64,000 bases of DNA from Brevibacillus aydinogluensis (GCF_031954365.1 NZ_JAUSVZ010000001.1); one strand, 5' to 3'. Shown: positions 51,422 to 60,667, counted from the stretch's first letter. The notes: generated by a model not told the origin, from the letters alone. Numbers and translations: made by a program.

Positions 51422-52069
51422 TTGGTCATCGAGCTTACCAAACGCCAAGAGCAGATCTTACAGATCGTTAAGGATGAAGGACCGATTACCGGCGAACAGA
51501 TCGCAGAGCGGCTCAACCTGACCAGGGCCACGCTGCGTCCCGACCTGTCAATCCTTACGATGTCCGGTTATTTAGAAGCCAGACCTCGTGTCGGTTATTT
51601 TTATGCAGGCAGACCTGCCGGCTCGGTCATAAGTGAACGGCTTCACAAGCTTCTCGTCAATGACTACAAGGCGATGCCCATCGTTGTTTCCGAATCGGCT
51701 TCCGCCTACGACGCGATCGTCACACTGTTTCTGGAAGACGTAGGCACGCTGTTCGTCGTCAACCAGAAAGGCTATCTGGCTGGTGTTCTCTCCCGCAAGG
51801 ACCTGCTGCGCGCTTCGCTCGGCAACAAATCGCTGGAAGACGTGCCGGTCGGGATCATCATGACCCGCATGCCGAACATTGTTACCTGTCAGCCGGAGGA
51901 CACCCTGTATTCGGCCGCCAAAAAGTTGATCGACTTTCAGATCGACTCGCTGCCCGTTGTCCGTCCCGCCGAGGGAGAGGACAGCCGAAATTACGAGCTG
52001 GTGGGCAGGGTGACGAAGACGACGATCGCCAAGGCGTTTGTGGAATTGGGCAGCGAATCGAAAGTCTAG
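51422..52069 (+). CDS. ccpN: Transcriptional repressor CcpN (HTH plus two CBS domains)
   Basis: A 215-residue regulator. The N-terminal winged helix (IELTKRQEQILQIVKDEGPI, LNLTRATLRPDLSILTMSGY) is very close to CcpN/YqzB of B. subtilis, followed by two CBS domains (about 75-135 and 145-210). CcpN represses the gluconeogenic genes gapB and pckA in the presence of glucose. The only in-frame start is TTG at 51422, one base from a run of six G, an unusually tight spacing. It is followed by yqfL, its usual partner. Confidence 0.93.
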   Translation: MVIELTKRQEQILQIVKDEGPITGEQIAERLNLTRATLRPDLSILTMSGYLEARPRVGYFYAGRPAGSVISERLHKLLVNDYKAMPIVVSESASAYDAIVTLFLEDVGTLFVVNQKGYLAGVLSRKDLLRASLGNKSLEDVPVGIIMTRMPNIVTCQPEDTLYSAAKKLIDFQIDSLPVVRPAEGEDSRNYELVGRVTKTTIAKAFVELGSESKV

Positions 52070-52086
52070 GAGGAGAAGCGATACAC

Positions 52087-52917
52087 ATGGTTCAACAAGC
52101 ACAGCTCATCTATGTCGTCTCTGATTCCATAGGCGAAACCGCCGAGCTGGTCGTCCGTGCAGCGGCCAGCCAGTTCGACCGTTTCGCGATCGACGTGTAC
52201 AAGTACCCCTATATAGAAGACAAGGAATCCATCGACGAAATCATCGCTTCGGCCAAGGAATCGAAAGCGATGATCGTTTTTACGTTGGTGGTGCCCGAAC
52301 TGAAGGCGTACATTTTGGAACAGGCCGCCTTGCACGCCATTCCTATCGTCGATGTAATGGGGCCGCTGATGAACTCCCTGCAGGTGATGCTCAACGAGCC
52401 GCCGATTGGCAAACCGGGTCTGGTTCGCCGCCTGGACGAGGAGTATTTTCGCAAGGTGGACGCCATTGAGTTTGCCGTCAAGTACGACGACGGCCGTGAC
52501 CCGCGCGGACTTTTGCGCGCTGACGTGGTGCTGATCGGCGTTTCCCGCACGTCGAAGACGCCGCTCTCGATGTACCTGGCCAACAAACGGCTGAAGGTGG
52601 CCAACGTACCGCTCGTGCCGGAAGTAGAACCGCCGGAGGAACTGTTCCAACTCCCGCCGGAGCGCTGTGTCGGGCTGACGATCAACCCCGAGCAGCTGAA
52701 CAGCATCCGCACCGAGCGCCTGAAGGCCTTGGGCCTGACCGCACAGGCCAACTACGCCAATCTGGAACGGATCAACGAAGAACTGGCGTATTCGCAGCGG
52801 ATCATGAAGCGGATTGGCTGCCCGGTGATTGACGTCTCCAACAAGGCTGTGGAGGAGACGGCCAACATCATCCTGGAAATCATTCGCAAAAACAAGCTGC
52901 GTGGTGAAAAGAAGTAG
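52087..52917 (+). CDS. yqfL: Pyruvate, phosphate dikinase regulatory protein family kinase/phosphorylase (YqfL)
   Basis: A 276-residue bifunctional ADP-dependent kinase and phosphorylase family protein (DUF299). IYVVSDSIGETAELVVRAA at the start and the P-loop GVSRTSKTPLSMYLAN are diagnostic. In B. subtilis YqfL modulates CcpN activity. It starts 17 bases after ccpN with an AGGAGAAG site, so the regulator and its modulator are one operon. Confidence 0.93.
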   Translation: MVQQAQLIYVVSDSIGETAELVVRAAASQFDRFAIDVYKYPYIEDKESIDEIIASAKESKAMIVFTLVVPELKAYILEQAALHAIPIVDVMGPLMNSLQVMLNEPPIGKPGLVRRLDEEYFRKVDAIEFAVKYDDGRDPRGLLRADVVLIGVSRTSKTPLSMYLANKRLKVANVPLVPEVEPPEELFQLPPERCVGLTINPEQLNSIRTERLKALGLTAQANYANLERINEELAYSQRIMKRIGCPVIDVSNKAVEETANIILEIIRKNKLRGEKK

Positions 52918-53041
52918 AAGAAAAAAAGGGTTTTGGCGTTTCTTGTAGAAGAATAGATAGCCGTCCTTCCTTTTTGAATGCGGCTGCGCGGCGTTTATTG
53001 TCTGCGGAAATGTGGAAAAGTAGAAAAGAGTGCATTTCCCA

Positions 53042-53070
53042 GCAGGAAAATGACGAATTTTGACGAACTA
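53042..53070 (+). promoter_or_regulatory. Candidate sigma-H promoter upstream of dnaG-rpoD
   Basis: GCAGGAAAA fits the sigma-H -35 (RnAGGAWWW) fully. After 11 bases, GACGAACTA fits the -10 (RnnGAATWW) with one mismatch. The rpoD operon of B. subtilis also has a sigma-H promoter, but inside dnaG. No strong sigma-A promoter was seen here. Confidence 0.4.
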
Positions 53071-53110
53071 AATATCCTCATTGTGCGATTCTCTAAAAAG
53101 GTGGAAAGAC

Positions 53111-54991
53111 ATGGCTGGTCCCTATTCAGCTGATTTTGTGAACCGAGTCCGTGCCGCTGTGGATATCGTGGACGTGGTGGGAGAATACGTTCAGCTCCGG
53201 AAAAGTGGGCGGTCGTTCGTCGGTCTGTGTCCGTTCCACTCGGAAAAGACACCCTCCTTCAACGTCAACGCGGAGCGACAGTTTTTTCATTGCTTTGGCT
53301 GTGGGGCAGGCGGAGATGTCTTTTCCTTTTTAATGAAGATGGAGCAGTTGACCTTCCCCGAAGCGCTGCACAAGCTGGCGGAACGCGCAGGAATTGAACT
53401 GCCCATGACGCACGCCAAGGAGGATGACGATCCGCCGGAGAATCGGGCCAAGCAGGCGATGCTTTCGGCCCACCAATTGGTCGGCAAACTGTACCATTAC
53501 GTCCTGACGGAAACGCCCTACGGAAAGGAAGCGATGACCTATCTGTCGAAGCGCGGCCTTTCGCCGCAGACCATTGCGGATTTTCAGATCGGATTCGCGC
53601 CCGATTCGTGGGATTTCGTCACGCAGTTTCTGCAAAAGCGCGGCTTTTCCCTGGACCAGATGGTGGAAGCGGGGCTCTTGGTCAAGAGTGAAACAGGCAA
53701 CATCTTTGACCGCTTTCGCGGACGGATCATGTTCCCCATCCACGATTCGCAGGGAAACATCATCGGTTTTGGCGGCCGGCTGCTGGAAACCGCTTCTGCA
53801 TCCAGGCAGCAGGCCAAACAGCCCAAGTACCTAAACAGCCCGGAAAGTCCGCTGTTCAACAAGAGCGCCAACTTGTTCAATCTGCACCGGGCCCGTCCTT
53901 TCATGCGAAAGCGAAAGCAGGCGCTGCTGTTTGAGGGCTACGTCGATGTCGTCTCGGCATGGCAGGCCGGTTTTCACCAGGGCATTGCCACACTGGGGAC
54001 CGCACTGACCGAGCAGCAGGCGCGGATCATCCGCCGCAACGTGGAACAGGTCGTCCTCTGCTACGATGGAGACGCTGCCGGCCAGGAGGCGACGGCCAAG
54101 GCGATTCACATCCTGCAGGAGGCCGGACTGATCGTGCGGGTGGCACCGCTGCCGCAGGGAACAGACCCCGACGATTACATCCGCCAGCACGGCCCGGAGG
54201 CGTTTTCGCAGCAGGTGCTGCTGCAGGCGATGCCGGTGACCGCGTTTCGCTTGAAACATTTGCGCGCCAGCCACGTAATACAGGATGAGACAGACCAGGC
54301 GCGGTTCATCGAAAAGGCGCTTGCCATCGTCATCGAACTGAACAGCCCGGTAGAGCGGGACTTGTATTTGCGGCAGTTGGCGGAAGAATACTCAATCTCG
54401 CTTGACACGCTCAAGTGGGAGGCCCGTCGGCTGTACAAACAGCAAAAAAATAACAGCCACAGGGATAAAGTATCGCCAGCATGGAATAATAGTATAAATA
54501 ATGGAAAAGTTACGCGCGCAAAAACACTGCCGCCCGCTTACCATACGGCCGAGCGCATGCTGCTGTACTACATGATGCGAAACCGGCACATTGCAGAACG
54601 CGTCCAGACAGAGTGCAATGCCTCTTTTCAGGTGGATGAACACGACGCGCTGGCTGCCTATCTGTACGCTTACTTCGCAGAAGGACATCCGGAAGACCCT
54701 GGACAGTTTATCCATTACCTGCAAGATGAATCGTTAAAGCAATTAGCCTCGGGATTGGCGATGATGGAGTGTAAAGAAGAGGTATCTGATCAAGAGATCG
54801 GGGACTACATCAAGCAAGTGAATCACTACCCGAAGCGCGCCGAGCTGGAGCGACTGCGGGAAGAACAACGCAGCCTGCACCTCCAAGCCTCCTCCGCAGA
54901 CAGCGAGGAAGCGCGCAGAGAACTGGAAATTCAAGCAGCCGTCATAGGGATGAAGATTCTTGAATTGGAAAATGCTTTAAAGGAAGGGTAG
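53111..54991 (+). CDS. dnaG: DNA primase
   Basis: A 626-residue primase. The CHC2 zinc finger is at the N-terminus (LCPFHSEKTPSF, then HCFGCGAGG; Cys40, His43, Cys61, Cys64). The TOPRIM core has LFEGYVDVVSAWQAG and CYDGDAAGQEA. The C-terminal part binds DnaB helicase. The frame opens at 53081, but the ATG at 53111 has an AAAGGTGGAAAG site and the family start. The linker near residue 450 (about nt 54435-54530) is locally AT-rich compared with the rest of the gene. Followed by rpoD. Confidence 0.97.
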   Translation: MAGPYSADFVNRVRAAVDIVDVVGEYVQLRKSGRSFVGLCPFHSEKTPSFNVNAERQFFHCFGCGAGGDVFSFLMKMEQLTFPEALHKLAERAGIELPMTHAKEDDDPPENRAKQAMLSAHQLVGKLYHYVLTETPYGKEAMTYLSKRGLSPQTIADFQIGFAPDSWDFVTQFLQKRGFSLDQMVEAGLLVKSETGNIFDRFRGRIMFPIHDSQGNIIGFGGRLLETASASRQQAKQPKYLNSPESPLFNKSANLFNLHRARPFMRKRKQALLFEGYVDVVSAWQAGFHQGIATLGTALTEQQARIIRRNVEQVVLCYDGDAAGQEATAKAIHILQEAGLIVRVAPLPQGTDPDDYIRQHGPEAFSQQVLLQAMPVTAFRLKHLRASHVIQDETDQARFIEKALAIVIELNSPVERDLYLRQLAEEYSISLDTLKWEARRLYKQQKNNSHRDKVSPAWNNSINNGKVTRAKTLPPAYHTAERMLLYYMMRNRHIAERVQTECNASFQVDEHDALAAYLYAYFAEGHPEDPGQFIHYLQDESLKQLASGLAMMECKEEVSDQEIGDYIKQVNHYPKRAELERLREEQRSLHLQASSADSEEARRELEIQAAVIGMKILELENALKEG

Positions 54992-55025
54992 CATCCGATC
55001 ATTCCCGGGGAAGGAGGGATAGTAG

Positions 55026-56150
55026 ATGAACAAACAAAACATCACGTCAGACTTGGAAGCAGCGTCCATTGAACAAGTGAAGGAACAGTTGGTCGAGTTG
55101 GGTAAAAAACGCGGTGCGCTGTCATACAAGGAAATCATGGAACGCCTCTCCGGATTTGAGCAGGACTCGGACCAAATGGATGAGTTCTTTGAATATCTGA
55201 GCGATCAGGGAATCGAGCTGAACAACGACAGCGATGACGACGACGATGTGGACGATTTGATCATGAAAGACGAGGACACCGAAGAGTTCGACTTCGACGA
55301 TCTCTCCGTACCACCCGGAATTAAGATCAACGACCCTGTACGCATGTATCTGAAGGAAATCGGCCGTGTTCCTCTGCTTTCCGCCGAAGAGGAGATCAAA
55401 CTGGCACAGCGAATCGAGCAGGGGGATGAGGAGGCCAAGCGGCGTCTGGCGGAAGCCAACCTGCGCCTGGTGGTATCCATCGCCAAGCGTTACGTCGGTC
55501 GCGGCATGTTGTTCCTCGACCTGATCCAGGAAGGTAACATGGGCTTGATCAAAGCCGTTGAGAAATTCGACTACCGCAAGGGATACAAGTTCAGCACCTA
55601 CGCGACCTGGTGGATTCGCCAAGCCATCACCCGCGCCATTGCCGACCAGGCGCGCACGATCCGCATTCCGGTTCACATGGTGGAGACCATCAACAAGCTG
55701 ATTCGCGTATCCCGCCAACTGCTGCAGGAACTGGGACGAGAGCCGCTGCCGGAAGAGATCGCGGAAAAAATGGATCTGACGCCGGAAAAAGTGCGGGAGA
55801 TCATGAAGATCGCACAAGAACCGGTGTCGCTGGAAACGCCGATCGGCGAGGAAGACGACTCCCATCTGGGCGACTTTATCGAAGACCAGGATGCGCTGGA
55901 ACCGTCTGACGCAGCCGCTTACGAACTCTTGAAAGAGCAATTGGAAGACGTGCTGGATACGCTGACCGATCGCGAAGAAAACGTGCTTCGTCTGCGTTTT
56001 GGCTTGGATGACGGTCGCACCCGCACGCTGGAAGAAGTAGGAAAGGTGTTTGGCGTGACCCGTGAGCGGATTCGCCAGATCGAAGCGAAAGCCCTGCGCA
56101 AACTTCGCCATCCGAGCCGCAGCAAACGCTTAAAAGATTTCCTCGAATAA
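55026..56150 (+). CDS. rpoD: Primary sigma factor SigA (RpoD)
   Basis: The 374-residue housekeeping sigma factor. Region 1.1 is followed by an acidic stretch (NNDSDDDDDVDDL), region 1.2 (DPVRMYLKEIGRVPLLSAEE), regions 2.1-2.4 (FSTYATWWIRQAITRAIADQ), region 3, and region 4.2 (VTRERIRQIEAKALRKLRHP). Typical Bacillales length. The ATG follows GGGGAAGGAGGG. It is the last gene of the dnaG-rpoD operon; a terminator follows. Confidence 0.98.
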   Translation: MNKQNITSDLEAASIEQVKEQLVELGKKRGALSYKEIMERLSGFEQDSDQMDEFFEYLSDQGIELNNDSDDDDDVDDLIMKDEDTEEFDFDDLSVPPGIKINDPVRMYLKEIGRVPLLSAEEEIKLAQRIEQGDEEAKRRLAEANLRLVVSIAKRYVGRGMLFLDLIQEGNMGLIKAVEKFDYRKGYKFSTYATWWIRQAITRAIADQARTIRIPVHMVETINKLIRVSRQLLQELGREPLPEEIAEKMDLTPEKVREIMKIAQEPVSLETPIGEEDDSHLGDFIEDQDALEPSDAAAYELLKEQLEDVLDTLTDREENVLRLRFGLDDGRTRTLEEVGKVFGVTRERIRQIEAKALRKLRHPSRSKRLKDFLE

Positions 56151-56169
56151 CCGATATAGGTAGTAAGTG

Positions 56170-56202
56170 GCCTACGTGAAGCCGGCGTAGGCTTTTCTTT
56201 TT
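56170..56202 (+). terminator. Terminator after rpoD
   Basis: GCCTACG and CGTAGGC pair around a 9-base loop and are followed by TTTTCTTTTT. Confidence 0.82.
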
Positions 56203-56281
56203 CCAACGGGCAAACGATACGCGCCCACGGCTGCTGCAGTTTGCCCTCCACCATAGTACCTGTCGTGAGGAGGGGCTCGCG

Positions 56282-57187
56282 TTGGACGATCGGCGCAAAC
56301 GCATCATCATCGCCGAGATCGAAAACTGGCGGCGCAACAACCTGCTGCCTGAACATTACTGCATCTTCTTGTTGAATCTGTACACCGAAGGAGATTGTCC
56401 GCCAACTCCTGCTGCCGTTGGCAAAGAAGGAGAGAAGGGAACAGGATCTGCTTCGGCGTCTGCGGGAGGGACGAAAACAACGCGGCCGTACGTGTCCGGG
56501 AGCAACCATCCCGTATCGGGGAAGATGATCCTGGCCTGGCTGTTGGGCGCCTGCCTGCTTGCAGGAATGATCTTACTTGCTTTCCATTTTAACCGTTTCA
56601 CCCCCTTAATGCAAATTGCCATCTTTACCTTTTTTGTGGTTCTCTTCTATATACTGGCATTCATTTTCCGCCGGTCTGCCACACCTTTGCCTCATCTGTT
56701 GCTGGGGCTGTCGTCCCTGTTGCTGATTTTCGGCGGGGTCTACATCCTGAATCAGTGGGAAGGGTCACTTTCGCTCCTGCTCGCGTACCTGGCCGTCGTC
56801 TGTCTGCTGTGGTGCGCCAGCGCGTTTCTGTTCGGTTATGAGTATCTGCTGTACTGCGGGCTGATCGGACTTAGCCTGGTGTATGGAGTGGCCACGCTTG
56901 AGCGGGTGGGGACAGGGTATGCCTGGTGGCGGGCGGAACTGTACTGGGTGCCGATTGCCTGCCTGATGACCGGGTTCGGATTTTTGCTGCACGGCCGTCA
57001 TCCGAAGTGGGCAGGCGTTCTCGCCGTCTGCGGCATGATCATCTGGTTTGGCGCGGAGATTCAGTCCCTCTACATCCCACAGGCTCGGCAGGACGTCATC
57101 CAGCTCCTGCTGTTTGTCAAAGTATTCGCAAGTTCCGTGCTGTTTTTTCTGACGCGGTCCTACTGGTTTCAGTGGCTCAGACTGTAG
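56282..57187 (+). CDS. Multi-pass membrane protein of unknown function
   Basis: A 301-residue protein. The soluble N-terminus (IIIAEIENWRRNNLLPEHYC) is followed by a Ser/Ala/Gly-rich linker and about eight hydrophobic helices from residue 80 on (LAWLLGACLLAGMILLAF, LLLGLSSLLLIFGGVYIL and others). The layout recalls DUF2157-type proteins, in which a short helical domain precedes a membrane bundle, but I am not sure of the family. The start is TTG at 56282 behind GAGGAGGGG. A short membrane protein gene follows; together they may be a unit between rpoD and the acyl-CoA dehydrogenase. Confidence 0.72.
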   Translation: MDDRRKRIIIAEIENWRRNNLLPEHYCIFLLNLYTEGDCPPTPAAVGKEGEKGTGSASASAGGTKTTRPYVSGSNHPVSGKMILAWLLGACLLAGMILLAFHFNRFTPLMQIAIFTFFVVLFYILAFIFRRSATPLPHLLLGLSSLLLIFGGVYILNQWEGSLSLLLAYLAVVCLLWCASAFLFGYEYLLYCGLIGLSLVYGVATLERVGTGYAWWRAELYWVPIACLMTGFGFLLHGRHPKWAGVLAVCGMIIWFGAEIQSLYIPQARQDVIQLLLFVKVFASSVLFFLTRSYWFQWLRL

Positions 57188-57254
57188 AGCCTGCTTGGCC
57201 GGTGGACAAAAAAGGTGTACGATTGGGCTACATGCAACGTGCGAGGTGAAGTGT

Positions 57255-57419
57255 GTGGATACCAAATGGCGGGTATTGCTATTCATCGTGTTGGCCGCCG
57301 TGTTCTTCGGCGTCGAGACGTTTGCCAAAGTGGTCAACGTTCCGACCTATAATATTGGATACATTCTGGGCATTCTCTCGTTCATGGCGGGAATTGTTAT
57401 CGGGGCGCGCAGGCGGTGA
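57255..57419 (+). CDS. Small two-helix membrane protein
   Basis: A 54-residue protein with two hydrophobic helices (VLLFIVLAAVFFGVETFA and IGYILGILSFMAGIVIG) and a basic C-terminus (ARRR). GTG at 57255 is 5 bases from a GAGGTGA site; a GTG three codons earlier is possible. The downstream terminator overlaps its stop codon, which supports it as a real transcribed gene. Function unknown. Confidence 0.6.
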   Translation: MDTKWRVLLFIVLAAVFFGVETFAKVVNVPTYNIGYILGILSFMAGIVIGARRR

Positions 57420-57432
57420 GCGCGCTTTTTTT
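57405..57432 (+). terminator. Terminator overlapping the small membrane protein stop codon
   Basis: GCGCGC and GCGCGC pair around a 9-base loop containing part of the stop codon and are followed by TTTTTTT. Confidence 0.8.
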
Positions 57433-57580
57433 GTTTTCTCGATCAATACTTTTCAGAAAAAACATACACATCCGACAGTTTGCTGATGTATAATGGAGAT
57501 ACCATCTGAACAAACGCTCAGTCAGAATGGGTGACATCTTGATGATCGAGTAAAAATCGCTTGCAAGGAGGCGGACAACC

Positions 57581-58720
57581 ATGCACTTTGACCTGACGGA
57601 AGAACAGCGGATGCTAAAAAGCATGATCCGTTCGTTCGCCGATGAAGTAGTGGCACCGGGAGCGGATGAGCGGGATCGCACCAAGACGTTTCCCGTTGAG
57701 ATTTTCAAGCAGCTGGCCGAGCTGAATCTGCTCGGGCTGCCGTTTCCAGAGGAGTACGGCGGTGCGGGGGCGGATACGGTCAGCTTTGCCATTGTCGTCG
57801 AAGAACTGAGCCGTGCGTGCGGTTCGACCGGGATCACCTATTCGGCCCACATCTCGCTGGGCGGGGCGCCGCTCGCCCTGTTTGGCACGGAAGCGCAAAA
57901 GCAGAAGTACCTGACGAAAATCTGCTCCGGCGAGAGCTTGGGCGCCTTTGGCCTGACGGAGCCGAACGCCGGTTCGGACGCGGGCGGCACGAAAACGACT
58001 GCCGTGCGGGACGGCGACGGGTGGCTGATCAACGGGTCGAAGTGCTTCATTACCAATGCCTCGTACGCCCAATTTGTCGCGCTGACGGCCGTCACAGACA
58101 AAGAAAAAGGCTCGCGGGGTATCACCGCGTTTATTGTACCGACGGATTCGCCCGGCTTCACGGTGCTGGCCAACTACGAAAAACTCGGTCTGCATAGCTC
58201 CAACACGACGGAGCTGATTTTGGAAAACGTTCGCGTGCCGGACGAAAACATCCTCGGCAAGCAGGGCGAGGGCTTCAAGCAGTTCCTGATCACGCTGGAC
58301 GGCGGGCGCATCGGGATCGGCGCGATGGCTGTCGGTATCGCCCAGGCGGCGTACGACAAGGCGTTGGAGTACGCCCGGCAGCGGACGGCATTCGGTCAGT
58401 CCATTTCCAAGTTCCAAGCCATCCAGCACAAGCTGGCGGACATGGCGATGCAGATCGAATTGGCCCGCAATATGGTGTACAAGGCTGCCTGGCTGAAAGA
58501 CAGCGGCCGAAAGTTCACCAAGGAAGCGGCAATGGCAAAGCTGTACGCGTCGGAAGTGGCGATGGCCGTCACCCATCAGGCAATCCAGATCCACGGCGGC
58601 TACGGGTATATGCGGGAATACCAGGTGGAGCGTTTCTTCCGCGACGCCCGTCTGCTGGAAATCGGCGAAGGCACTTCGGAAATCCTGCGAAATGTGATCG
58701 CCCGAGAAATCGGCTGTTAA
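57581..58720 (+). CDS. Acyl-CoA dehydrogenase
   Basis: A 379-residue FAD enzyme that oxidises an acyl-CoA to the enoyl-CoA and passes electrons to ETF. Typical segments: FGLTEPNAGSDAGG, FITNASYAQF, QIHGGYGYMREY, and the C-terminal RLLEIGEGTSEILRN with the likely catalytic Glu. Chain-length or branched-chain specificity cannot be read from sequence. It is a single gene with its own terminator. A TATAAT sits near 57489, but a clear -35 is missing. Confidence 0.93.
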   Translation: MHFDLTEEQRMLKSMIRSFADEVVAPGADERDRTKTFPVEIFKQLAELNLLGLPFPEEYGGAGADTVSFAIVVEELSRACGSTGITYSAHISLGGAPLALFGTEAQKQKYLTKICSGESLGAFGLTEPNAGSDAGGTKTTAVRDGDGWLINGSKCFITNASYAQFVALTAVTDKEKGSRGITAFIVPTDSPGFTVLANYEKLGLHSSNTTELILENVRVPDENILGKQGEGFKQFLITLDGGRIGIGAMAVGIAQAAYDKALEYARQRTAFGQSISKFQAIQHKLADMAMQIELARNMVYKAAWLKDSGRKFTKEAAMAKLYASEVAMAVTHQAIQIHGGYGYMREYQVERFFRDARLLEIGEGTSEILRNVIAREIGC

Positions 58721-58738
58721 TGAAGTGGCGAACGTGTT

Positions 58739-58767
58739 CCCTGCCTTGTCAAAAGGCGGGGTTTTTT
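58739..58767 (+). terminator. Terminator after the acyl-CoA dehydrogenase
   Basis: CCCTGCCTT and AAGGCGGGG pair (one G-U) around GTCAA, followed by TTTTTT. Confidence 0.88.
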
Positions 58768-58781
58768 CGTGCTTTTTTGCA

Positions 58782-58811
58782 TTGGGCAATCTTGGAGAAA
58801 TAGGGTAGAAT
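58782..58811 (+). promoter_or_regulatory. Sigma-A promoter of trmK-yqfO
   Basis: TTGGGC, an 18-base spacer and TAGAAT end 27 bases before the trmK start. Confidence 0.5.
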
Positions 58812-58838
58812 AAAGGACATGGAAGGTGAAGAACAGGT

Positions 58839-59576
58839 ATGACATCATCATTAATCATTTCCAAGCGGCTTGAGACGATTGCCCGCTATTGTCCGCAGGG
58901 AGCCCGCGTTGCCGACATCGGTTCGGACCACGCGTTACTGGCTTCTTATTTGCTTGTGCGGGGCATCGCTTCGTTCGTGATCGCCGGAGAGCTGAACGAA
59001 GGTCCGTATCAAGCGGCTCTCCGGCAAATCCAGACGCTGGCGTTGCGGGACCGTGCGTCGGTGCGCAAGGGTGACGGGCTGTCGGTCCTTCGCCCGGGCG
59101 AAGTGGACGCAGTCTGCATCGCCGGCATGGGCGGTCAATTGATTGTCTCGATACTCACAGCCGGGACTGACAAGCTGGAGGGAGTCCAGCGCCTGATCCT
59201 GCAGCCCAATGTGGGAGAAGAACTCGTCCGCCGCTGGCTGCTGGAAAACGGTTGGCAGCTGGTGGCGGAATCCATTTTGGAAGAAGACGGCATCATCTAC
59301 GAAATCCTTGTGGCGGAGCGGGGCGAGCCGGTCAAGCCGTACGAAGGGAAGGAGCGCAGCCGGGACGAACTGCTGCGCATCGGTCCGTTCCTGTGGGAGG
59401 AAAAGTCGCCGATCCTCCTGAAAAAGTGGCAGCAGGAGCGGGACAAGTGGCAGCGGGTGCTGTCCCAACTGCAGCGGTCGCGCAAGCCGGAGGCGGCGGA
59501 ACGGACCCGGCAGATCGAAGCAGAACTGGAATGGTTAGACGAGGTGATCGCATGTTTGCACACGGACAAACCGTAA
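58839..59576 (+). CDS. trmK: tRNA (adenine-22-N1)-methyltransferase TrmK
   Basis: A 245-residue SAM-dependent enzyme that makes m1A22 in tRNA. The SAM-binding loop is VADIGSDHALLASYLLV, and AVCIAGMGGQLIVSIL is the catalytic region motif. A C-terminal coiled coil (LKKWQQERDKWQRVLSQLQR) is typical of TrmK. It overlaps the next gene by 25 bases, the usual TrmK-Nif3 pairing in Bacillales after rpoD. Confidence 0.95.
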   Translation: MTSSLIISKRLETIARYCPQGARVADIGSDHALLASYLLVRGIASFVIAGELNEGPYQAALRQIQTLALRDRASVRKGDGLSVLRPGEVDAVCIAGMGGQLIVSILTAGTDKLEGVQRLILQPNVGEELVRRWLLENGWQLVAESILEEDGIIYEILVAERGEPVKPYEGKERSRDELLRIGPFLWEEKSPILLKKWQQERDKWQRVLSQLQRSRKPEAAERTRQIEAELEWLDEVIACLHTDKP

Positions 59577-60667
59577 TCCAATACGTGGAGCAGTTGGCCC
59601 CCAAAGCGCTGGCGGTGGAAGGGGACAAGATTGGCCTGCACGTCGGGACGTTGAACAAGCAGGTAAAAAAAGTGATGGTGGCCCTTGACGTGCTGGAGGA
59701 GGTCGTCGACGAAGCCATCTCCGAAAAAGTGGATCTGATCGTTGCCCACCACGCGGTGATTTACCGGCCGCTCAAGCACTTGCGCACGGATCTGGCCGCC
59801 GGGCGGGTCTTTGAAAAACTCTTGAAACACGACATCGCCGTCTATACGGCACACACCAACCTGGACGCTGCCGCCGGCGGATTGAACGACTGGCTGGCCG
59901 AAGCGATCGGTCTGAGCGATGTGGAGGTGCTGGACGTCAGCTATCAGGAGCCGTTGAAAAAGCTGGTCGTCTACGTCCCGCTTTCCCATCGGGACGCGGT
60001 GTTTCAGGCCGTATTCGAGGCAGGAGCCGGTTGGGTCGGCAACTACAGTCACTGTTCGTTTCAGGTGGAAGGAACGGGAACGTTTTTGCCGCGGGAGGGA
60101 ACCAATCCCCACATCGGCCAGCAGGGTACGCTGGAGCGGGTGGAAGAAGTCCGGCTGGAGACAGTAATGCCGGCTTCCCGTCAGGCAGCCGTGATCAAGG
60201 CGATGCTGGCCGCCCATCCGTACGAAGAGGTTGCCTACGACGTAATTCCGCTGGAGGCGTCCGGCACCCGGTTGGGTATTGGCCGAATCGGCAAGCTGAC
60301 GCAGCCCGTGACACTGCGTGAGCTGGCGGAGCAGATCAAGGAGCGTTTCTCGCTTACCGGCGTTCGTGTCGTCGGCGATCTGGACGCCCCTGTGCGCAAA
60401 GTGGCCGTGGTTGGCGGGGATGGCAGCTCGTTTGTGTCCAAAGCCATTTTTCGCGGAGCCGACGTGTTCGTGACGGGCGATATCGGCTATCATACTGCTC
60501 ACGACGCGCAGGCGGAGGGGCTGTTTATCATAGACGCCGGCCACAACATTGAAAAAATCATGAAAGAGAAGCTGGCTTCCTATCTGGCGGAAAAATTAAA
60601 AGCAAACGGCTACCAGACGGAAGTATTTCCTTCCTCCGTACACACGGATCCGTTCCAATTTGTATAG
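59552..60667 (+). CDS. yqfO: Nif3-like dinuclear metal center hexameric protein (YqfO)
   Basis: A 371-residue protein with the split Nif3 fold. Metal ligands lie in LIVAHHAVIYRPLK and YTAHTNLDAAAGG near the start, and in VFVTGDIGYHTAHDA near the end. A PII/CutA-like domain is inserted in the middle (about residues 130-235, KLVVYVPLSHRDAVFQAVFE). It forms a hexameric ring; enzymatic function is unknown. The frame is open far upstream, but the ATG at 59552 with a GAGGTGA site gives the normal start. Confidence 0.94.
   Translation: MFAHGQTVIQYVEQLAPKALAVEGDKIGLHVGTLNKQVKKVMVALDVLEEVVDEAISEKVDLIVAHHAVIYRPLKHLRTDLAAGRVFEKLLKHDIAVYTAHTNLDAAAGGLNDWLAEAIGLSDVEVLDVSYQEPLKKLVVYVPLSHRDAVFQAVFEAGAGWVGNYSHCSFQVEGTGTFLPREGTNPHIGQQGTLERVEEVRLETVMPASRQAAVIKAMLAAHPYEEVAYDVIPLEASGTRLGIGRIGKLTQPVTLRELAEQIKERFSLTGVRVVGDLDAPVRKVAVVGGDGSSFVSKAIFRGADVFVTGDIGYHTAHDAQAEGLFIIDAGHNIEKIMKEKLASYLAEKLKANGYQTEVFPSSVHTDPFQFV

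Noticed and set aside
57480..57540. FadR-like operator before the acyl-CoA dehydrogenase
   Set aside because: The sequence around CTGAACAAACGCTCAGTCAG is not a clear palindrome and does not match the B. subtilis FadR consensus.
59252..59551. Upstream extension of the yqfO frame
   Set aside because: It lies fully inside trmK in another frame. The normal Nif3 start at 59552 has its own binding site.
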